Part shown: in pieces, positions 57,021-64,000 of the stretch
Layout: every line of letters begins with the position of its first letter
Position numbering within the stretch: the stretch's first letter is position 1
Assembly: GCF_932274485.2 (NCBI RefSeq)
Contig: NC_065886.2
Coordinates: 39,605,501-39,669,500, forward strand
DNA length: 64,000 nucleotides
DNA from: Patella vulgata
Lineage: Eukaryota > Mollusca > Gastropoda > Patellidae
Direction of reading: 5' to 3'
Translations under genes and position numbers: made by a program
Notes under the pieces: model-generated
Seen by the model: only the letters and a program-made list of their open reading frames with translations
What the model was told of the DNA's origin: nothing
Database searches by the model: none

Positions 57021-57079
57021 ACCATATCAAACCCCATGGACCAATTTCTACTGCTAATATCCAATACATGCCTGGATAT

Positions 57080-57267
57080 ATCAAAATATATTCGTGCTTC
57101 GATATTTTGACACATGCGTAGGCTCTATACCCCACGTACCCTTTCTCTTCTTTCCTAGGACCGCCTGTTCATTCTCGTGGGTTTTCTCCGAGTCCTCTCA
57201 CAGCTAAAGACCCCTACAGGCAAGCGAATTATTGAAATAAAATTGAACTATATTAGTCCCGAAATGA

Positions 57268-57302
<35 letters not shown>

Positions 57303-58300
57303 CGCATGACACAAGATTCGCCTTTCATTCACAAGATTCAGTCCCGCTTGAGTAGCTTTGAATGATTGACAGTATAATAAACTGAGCGAAGAAATAATCA
57401 CGGAAGTGAAAGTAGAATTTCTAAGAAATCAACACGATAAAGTTCTGTACACTCAATCTTTCATAACTGATGACCCCGTCCTCATTATTTGTCGGGGCAT
57501 AACGACAGTAGACAGGGGCGTACATATCGATTGTGTTGGGGGCGGGGCGGGGGCTTGCTCCCCCGGATATGTTTTGGAATCTAGAGTCCCTGTAGAGTCC
57601 TGTACTTTGGGGGAAGAATTCGCAGAATCCTGATGGTTAGAAAACACTTATAACATGAATAAAATTGAGTACTACGCATGGGAATTCATGTTATTTATTA
57701 AGAATGTTTCAAGAACGTACAAAGTACTGTGAATCTGTGACAACTTATGAAATTGATAATATACATGATTTACATGGACCTATATACAAAAATTAGCAAA
57801 GATATGACTATGTCCTTATATTTTCATGAAGCGGCGGCGCGAAGTCAGGTTTGATCGCCGATTTTGTCATTGAGGCGTTCCTGTTTTATTATTGAACGCA
57901 TAACAGTTTTTACTAATTTGAGTTATGGACAATTGGCGCGTATTGTAATATCGAATCAAAGCAATCATGCGTATACAGATATATTCATACATATATTAGG
58001 TATTTGGGTTTTTTCCTTCTATTGTGGCAGTTTTTGTTTACCTCATTAATTCATTTAGTCGCCGATGCATAATTTTGCGATCGACTACACTTATTTTGCA
58101 TCAGACTATTTTATTTTTTCGTGGGGTGGCACCCCCCCCCCCCCTCTAGATTTACGCCACTGACAGTAGGACGTTAAACACCATTTCATGGAAAGGCAAA
58201 GTTTTATTTTCGCAATATTGATATCTGCATAACAGGGCTACAGCGTATCGTACAGGTAAGTTTATTAATTGATTTTAACACACGGGCAGGTAATGTAACC
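57080..58300 (+). repeat. Duplicated blocks b-d, right copies
   Basis: ATTCGTGCTTCGATATTTTG (57088) pairs with 25888; GCCGCATGACACAAGATTCG (57301) pairs with 26446; GGAAAGGCAAAGTTTTATTT (58190) pairs with 26991. A SINE family A fragment (57168-57300) and a hAT MITE (57523-58162) interrupt this copy. Confidence 0.6.
57523..58162. mobile_element. hAT MITE with 8-base target duplication
   Basis: Ends CAGGGGCGTACATATCG and TCTAGATTTACGCCACTG are inverted. The flanks ACAGTAGA and ACAGTAGG form an 8-base target duplication with one change, as expected of the hAT superfamily. The interior is non-coding and has GC-rich ends. Confidence 0.75.
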
Positions 58301-58539
58301 TTAGTTTTGTTACAAAGTTTACGTTGCATGTATAAACATTACTTACTTTCTACAAGGAAGTATGTTTGTGCTTTTTATAGGACTGCTATCTTTCATTATG
58401 AGAGCAAAAATGAAACTATTTAAGAAGAGGGGTAATCTCAATTTCAAAGGACATCGTCCGTTCATATAAGTCGGTTTATGTACGTAAGAGCACTTAAAAC
58501 AGTGGGGTTGGCGAGGCGGGGGGAGCGGGGTCAATGGAG

Positions 58540-58712
58540 TCAATGTCTACTAAACACAAACTAGGTCATTTCGGGACTAACAAATTGTATAATTTTATTT
58601 CAATAATTCGATTGCAGTGGGTAGAACAGGTAGCAGAAAAAAAAACATTAGCTTAGGTAGGCGACCCAACTAGTTGCCACGCACAAGCTTAGCTGCAATA
58701 TTGTAGCGACTC
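58540..58712 (-). repeat. tRNA-derived SINE, family A, degenerate
   Basis: CAAACTAGGTCATTTCGGGA, AATTTTATTTCAATAATTCG and a remnant GGCGACCC body; the head is lost. Confidence 0.55.
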
Positions 58713-58773
58713 AATAAATTTGTGCCTACTTCCAGTGCAAGTTGTTCTAGTACAGTTTACTGTCATCTGTTTT

Positions 58774-58967
58774 CAGCGGCGGGCTGGGCATCGAACAGTC
58801 TGAGGGCTAGGGGTCCATAGGCCCCGATTAGAAAAACATAATTTGACATAAATTTTTGTCAAAATAACCAAAATTCATCTTCGTATCCACTGAACTACTC
58901 TTCACAACAATGGGGGCCCAACGAAACCAGTTGGTCTGAGGGCACAGAGCTACCCAGTCCACCCCTG
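58774..58967. mobile_element. Small hAT-like MITE
   Basis: Inverted ends CAGCGGCGGGCTGGGCA and TACCCAGTCCACCCCTG over 194 bases; non-coding. No target duplication is clear. Confidence 0.5.
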
Positions 58968-59064
58968 ACAATTTTAATAAGAGGGTAATCGAAGATTTGT
59001 GATTATAAATGATTGCAAACTGCGAACTTTTTTAAAATCGAAACTGAAATCAGAGGAAATTGAA

Positions 59065-61213
59065 TACCAGCAACAATCAGTCGATCAACTGCGTTATAAC
59101 TGGCTTCCTGTCCCACGGCGGCTGAGGACCAACAGGCAGGCAGTATTGATCACTGTATCTATTTGCAACAAGGCAAGGGCAGCAGGAAAAAAGAACACGG
59201 TGTTGTCATTAGGGCAATGTCAATATCATGACATTGACGCGGACATTTATGTAAGTATTTGAGGTAGCTCTTTCGAAATTCTAGGGCACTTTTTCAGAAA
59301 TGAGGGTACATGGTCACACCCACCCACACTTCATGGTAGGAAATCGCGTCGGCTTCGAACGTTATCAAACATTTCCTGTTTTTTTTTTGGTTTTGCATTT
59401 AAAAGGGCAGTGTTGCCTACCAACGCTATCGTAATCGAATGATTACATACCTTGCTCAAAGGAAGTCCTTAGAACAATCCATTCTCTAGCTGGAGCAAGA
59501 CGGAGAACATCAACAGTGGAATAATTTCTAATACATGCATGGAAGTGAAACCACACCACTCAACTAAATGACAGACCTTCTGATATAAAGCGTCCCGTTC
59601 CGGAGTAAGATATAGACATAGTTATATAGGCACATAAAACTGCCCATTGCAACTGAAAAGGTATCACAGAGCTTCAGACATTTGTACAGGATTAAGGTGG
59701 TTAAGATGGGAGGGGAGGGTGGTCTGTTTGTGCAGGATTAAAGTGGCTTAGACGGGTAGGGGAGGGGAGGGGGCTGTTGCAGGTGTGGAGTGTAAATATC
59801 TCGTCTGTCTGGCTTATAATATCCATGTTTTAAGCCAAAAGTACACTGTACAGGCGTTCACAGGGACTGACACGCAGCCGTTTAGTAGCCGTTTAGCAGG
59901 AAAAAGTTGCTAAGTAAAATTTACTAGGAACTGAAAAACTTTCGACAAGGAGTCAATAGGTCGATTCCTGAACGTACAGGGCGAGTGTGACGAGAACTTA
60001 TGTTCAGAGCTGAACTAAGAGAAGCGTTGCTACGTCACTGGATTAGAATACAGGTTTGTAAGAGCCTTGTTACCCCAATTAACCAATCTTATTCATTACA
60101 ATATATCTGGCATCATCCCCATTTCGTAAAGATGGTTTAAACAATATTTTTTCAATATAATTCGAAAACTAAATGATAACGTGTCTCTGATGTTCAGAAT
60201 GATCATCATACATAAGTAGACTACAATCTCAAGGATACGACAATAAGCAATAATCGCTCCCTGAAAGATCACTAATTGTGAAAAGCTGTGGGTCAGTAAG
60301 GTATTCAGATGTGTAAAAGCTTTTGAAAGTATGACGTCACGTCATTCATAATGCGTTACTATGACAAGCTAGAGAATATCTATATGCCTTTGTTATAGGC
60401 TATATGGATTTGTCCAATAAATCACATAACAACCAAACGAACAACAATAACATATTATTATATCATATAATACCGATAGTTGGAACACAAACTACAGTTA
60501 TAAAATAACATATAATTACACGTGAAATGCTCCACTATAATAGAGATCACAATATGATATACACCTCTTTGAAAGGCGATCTTGATTTTAAAGTTGCAAT
60601 TTCCAATTTTCAAGTTATTTTTTAAAAATGTATTAAAATAAAGCCTTAAAATAGATGGTATCCATAAACAGTCATACCCTGTTAATGAATAATCCTATTA
60701 ATCCTATAATTCACTATTGCCAGCTGAGAAATTGGCAAAAATATCATTTTGAACTTCAAATTCCAACGTTGTAAAATGGCTGCCCCATATTGTCAATAGC
60801 AAAACAAGGGAGGTAATTATGTTGTTATTTCCTGTGTCATAGATTTTTGAGGGTGGGAAATAATGCCCATGGTCGTAAATAGTGAGTTGATAACTTCTTG
60901 AGCAAAAGACATAGAAATAATTATGTTTTGACTTTCTTAGAAAATATAAAATTTTCGCTTTAAAAGAAAGGCAGGTATTGCACCAGCCATCCTGTCCTAA
61001 TTCACAATATTAAAGATGCATTATTTCAGGTCTTTTTTGGGCTTTAAATGTTATATCTAAAGTTATTGTTTTTCAGCGTCATTTCAATGAATGTAGGAGA
61101 ATAAATGCTCTGAGAACCCATGCACCCCTCTCCGCCTGAATGCAAGGCAAAGAATGGTATATTTTTTATTATTGATTATTGAATAATGAAGAGAGGATTG
61201 AGAGAGAGAAAGC

Positions 61214-61245
<32 letters not shown>

Positions 61246-61460
61246 CTATTCATTAATAATACGCTGTGGGAGGTAACTAGATGACCGAGAGAAACCTAGC
61301 TAGGTTACCGTTCGTTAGGATGATTGCTATTATAATACATGTTACAGCACCTGAATACGAATAAACATAAGATTAAATTTTGTTTTGTCCACGTACTTCA
61401 AGACTACACCAATGTTGTCCAATATTGTTCCCATTATCAGATCTATGCGCCAACAGTCCA
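59065..61460 (+). repeat. Duplicated blocks e-g, right copies
   Basis: 59065-59200, 60105-60450 and 61310-61460 match 31175-31310, 31375-31600 and 31980-32110 in order. The intervening DNA (59260-60100, 60450-61190) has no counterpart and no gene was seen in it. A (GA)n tract lies at 61198-61247. Confidence 0.65.
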
Positions 61461-61466
61461 CGAGTA

Positions 61467-61948
61467 TCAATTATGTGGACGTATATTGTCGTCGCCCCTG
61501 TCCGCACAGGCGTCCATTCGTCCGTCCGTCCAAATTTTGTTTATGGACACTCTACGGGTCACAATTTTTATACCATTTTTTATCTTGTGGATTGTGGCCC
61601 CTGAGTGTACGAAAAATCATGTCTTTAGCTTGTGGCCACTATAGAGGTCAATATTTTTATCCCATTTTTTAAAACTTAAAATGTATGTTTAAAACCCAAC
61701 GACCTCGGTTCCTATCGATATTTCCTGGATTATGGACCTGATTGTGCGAAAAATTGCGTTCTTAACTTGTTGGCCCTCTAGGGGTCACAGTTTTTCAAAA
61801 CCGCACGAATATATAACCATAATAACGTAATGACTGTGAGTTCGAATTTCGTGAAACTCGGACCCCTGAAACTGCCCAACAAAATGGCCGACCCTGTACG
61901 CAAATGGTGTAAACATATGTTATACTAAGGTTATGAACCCTTCGAGAG
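61467..61948 (+). repeat. GTCCG-family element, truncated
   Basis: Starts CAATTATGTGGACGTATATT, GTCGTCGCCCCTGTCCGCAC, then one and a half units ending CCCTTCGAGAGGTTACCG. Three overlapping frames across it are artefacts. Confidence 0.65.
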
Positions 61949-62074
61949 GTTACCGTGACACCTTATCAATGACCTATTTAGAGTGTGATTTATGTTTTTA
62001 ACAATTGTATTATTAATAGATATAGCAATAGGACTAGTATAGCTAATTTAATACAAACATACATTTCATTTTAG

Positions 62075-62456
62075 GATATTTCAACCAAGTCATCGGATCC
62101 GACTCCACCCAACTCAGAATCAGCGCCGCCAGTCACTTACGCATCGGCTTCTACAACAGTAGCATCTAGCTCGGCAAATACAGTCTCTACAAACAGAAAT
62201 CAGATACCGATACAGTCTCCTACAGCAATAGCCTCTTCTACATCGACTACACCATCGCAGAATAAAACTGTCACATGTAGTTCGGCAAATACAGACTCTG
62301 CAAACAGAAATCCGACACCGACACAACCCACTACAACAGTTGACAGTTCCACCATGGATCCGACACGTCCTGGAAAAGAAAATTCTAGAGCCCTGGCCAC
62401 CTGTAGTGACCAGAACTCTAGAGTGGATGGACAGACATCTGGGACTGCCAATAACG
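62075..62456 (+). CDS. Paralogue of the repeat-MATH gene, exon A'
   Basis: Follows CATTTTAG, precedes GTCAGT; phase 0 in and 1 out, exactly as exon A at 33328. Encodes DISTKSSDPTPPNSESAPPV and a single diverged copy of the 57-residue unit, ending like exon A (SRVDGQTSGTANNG). The frame is open from the acceptor to the donor although the ATG of exon A is removed by a 3-base deletion, so translation must begin upstream. Confidence 0.65.
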
Positions 62457-63389
62457 GTCAGTAAACTTTTTCTACAGGTGTCATAATTTGAACATTTACA
62501 TGTACAGTAAAATCACACCAAATCTAAAATTATATTTTTTACCCAGTGATCCTAGTATTCGCGCTCTCGTCGTCTTCTCGTCTTGTGGACAGTTCATTTG
62601 TCACCGGAGTCATCTGTTCTAGAGTCACCGGAGTCATCTGTTCTAGACGTAGTCAAACTTGTTTTAACCAACCATCTCAAACGCCAATTAAAATACGAAT
62701 AAAGCATTTTAACCCGAACCCGGAAACAGGTAATTCCAAATGGTTACACACATGAATGTTGTCATATATTGACGTCGACCCCGTCCGTGTCGGCACTTAT
62801 CTTTACTCACTAATCAGAGTTAAGCTCGTCGCCTATTTTCATTATAATGAATCGTGAATAGTTTGTATTGAGGTAAAGGTACCTTTCGATTTCATTTAAA
62901 GAGTTAATGCCCATAATTTATGTAATTGTTCGTGAATATCCGTTACTTGCATTCATATTCAGAGTTGGGATCTTAACTGAAATAGTTAGAAATGGGGTAA
63001 AGGCGGTCATTTTCGATTTTGAGCATTTTTGAAAGAGCGTGTTTCTCATTGTTTACTGTAATCAAGCTCTCTCTGAAGAGTTGAGTTGTTGGCAGCTGAT
63101 CTCGAGCAATTTTTAATGAATAGTTAGACTAATAACTATTTATGTCGATGTTGAATGTTTTTGGAAAATTACAGCCGGAGTTATTGCCCCTGACTTCACC
63201 CAGTATGTAGTTTTTATATGTATTGTATGTTTGTGTATGTTCTAATGCTCCCAGATCCAAGCGAAACGATTCAGAATTTAGATCTTTACAAAATTTACGA
63301 AATTACAGTTCTAAAGGCTTACAACCCTCTATTTGTTTCATATTTGGGTTTGGTAGATTAAATAGATTGTATTTTTTTTAAATATCCAG

Positions 63390-63512
63390 TCGACAAAAAG
63401 AACATATTTGATGGTCAGGATGGAACAAAAAACACACCTGATGGCAATAGTGGTGATGATAAAAAGACAATAACGGAAGATCAGGTTTTCGTGTTTGGTA
63501 ATGCGGCAACAG
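63390..63512 (+). CDS. Paralogue of the repeat-MATH gene, next exon
   Basis: After AAATATCCAG, before GTGAGA; phase 1 at both ends, fitting exon A'. Encodes DKKNIFDGQDGTKNTPDGNS and GDDKKTITEDQVFVFGNAAT. It combines exon D-like repeats with the exon C-like FVFGNAATG ending. The rest of the gene would lie beyond the window. Confidence 0.55.
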
Positions 63513-63584
63513 GTGAGACTTGATTTTACATTCCAGTTGATTACACACGAGATGAAATTAAATTGTGTTTAACGTCTTAGGCTA

Positions 63585-64000
63585 ATGAAAACGAAATGAA
63601 ATGGGGTTTAACATCCTGCTGTTTGCTCCGACTGGGCCACTGAAGACGGGGCTAATGAAAACGGACATACGCCATACAGGTTGCAATGAGGACAATTTTG
63701 GAGAACGGTGTAAAATACCGCACCACTAATTATGAGACAGTGAGCTTGCGTCATATTTCAAATAATCAGTTCTTTTCAAGCTTTCTGTGTTGCGAAAATG
63801 CAGATGACGGCCTCGAGATCTATGGGCTTTAGGGTCTGCAGGGGGGTATACTCTTATTTCGAGTTCTGACTGCCAGGGTTCTTTTACGTGCATCCTAATA
63901 CGTACACGGAACCTAGTTTTTCGCACCTTCCGAACGACTAGACACTGTCCTTGCAATGACATCCCTCCTGCATCACTGACAAGGGAAAACCACGCCAGAG
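63585..64000 (-). repeat. SINE family B, runs off the window
   Basis: GAAATGAAATGGGGTTTAAC, CATACGCCATACAGG, TTTTACGTGCATCCTAATAC, CTTCCGAACGACTAGACACT and TGCATCACTGACAAGGG match the full copy at 32668-33050. The tRNA-like end is beyond base 64000. Confidence 0.7.

Noticed and set aside
61339-61672. Three overlapping frames
   Set aside because: Repeat-derived; the counterpart at 31980-32350 does not keep them open.

Overview
The window looks like nuclear DNA from a lophotrochozoan, most likely a mollusc and perhaps a limpet-like gastropod. The basis is AT-rich, intron-rich DNA, genes of animal type (inturned, a TRIM E3 ligase, a Cys-loop receptor, B-box/MATH proteins), and very many tRNA-derived SINEs, TTAA-flanked MITEs and internally tandem elements. 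The species cannot be fixed by reading alone. No prokaryotic features, rRNA genes, functional tRNA genes or CRISPR arrays were seen, and no LTR or virus-like element was recognised.

Layout. (1) 319-20151, + strand: the last seven exons of inturned (INTU), a ciliogenesis/planar-polarity (CPLANE) protein, with consistent splice phases and a C-terminus ending YVCFHESVPQ...FGS. The 14.1 kb intron between 1470 and 15585 holds two genes on the opposite strand: a RING/B-box/coiled-coil/MATH protein (5280-6557) and a Cys-loop ligand-gated channel subunit (9638-10939). Two INTU introns carry tandem copies of the neighbouring splice sites. (2) 20.2-33.3 kb: an intergenic repeat desert with MITEs (one nested in another), SINEs and tandem duplications. 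(3) 33328-42492, + strand: a six-exon gene whose phases all agree. It encodes a long Ser/Thr/Asp-rich tail, a degenerate B-box, a coiled coil, twenty-one tandem 13-residue repeats and a MATH-like domain. The 13-residue array is the most unusual protein feature here. (4) 42.5-56.6 kb: transposon-rich, including a 2.7 kb fold-back element, a LINE relic, a minisatellite hairpin and a PIF/Harbinger relic. (5) 56.6-64 kb: a collinear second copy of blocks from 23.2-38.2 kb, including open exons of a paralogue of gene 3 that runs off the window.

How the genes relate. INTU acts at the ciliary base. The two nested genes are probably independent of it. The TRIM-like protein in the INTU intron and the 13-mer-repeat protein share a B-box, coiled coil, MATH-like order, so they probably belong to the same expanded family of ubiquitin or innate-immunity-type scaffold proteins. 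The tandem duplication at the right shows that this family is still duplicating locally.
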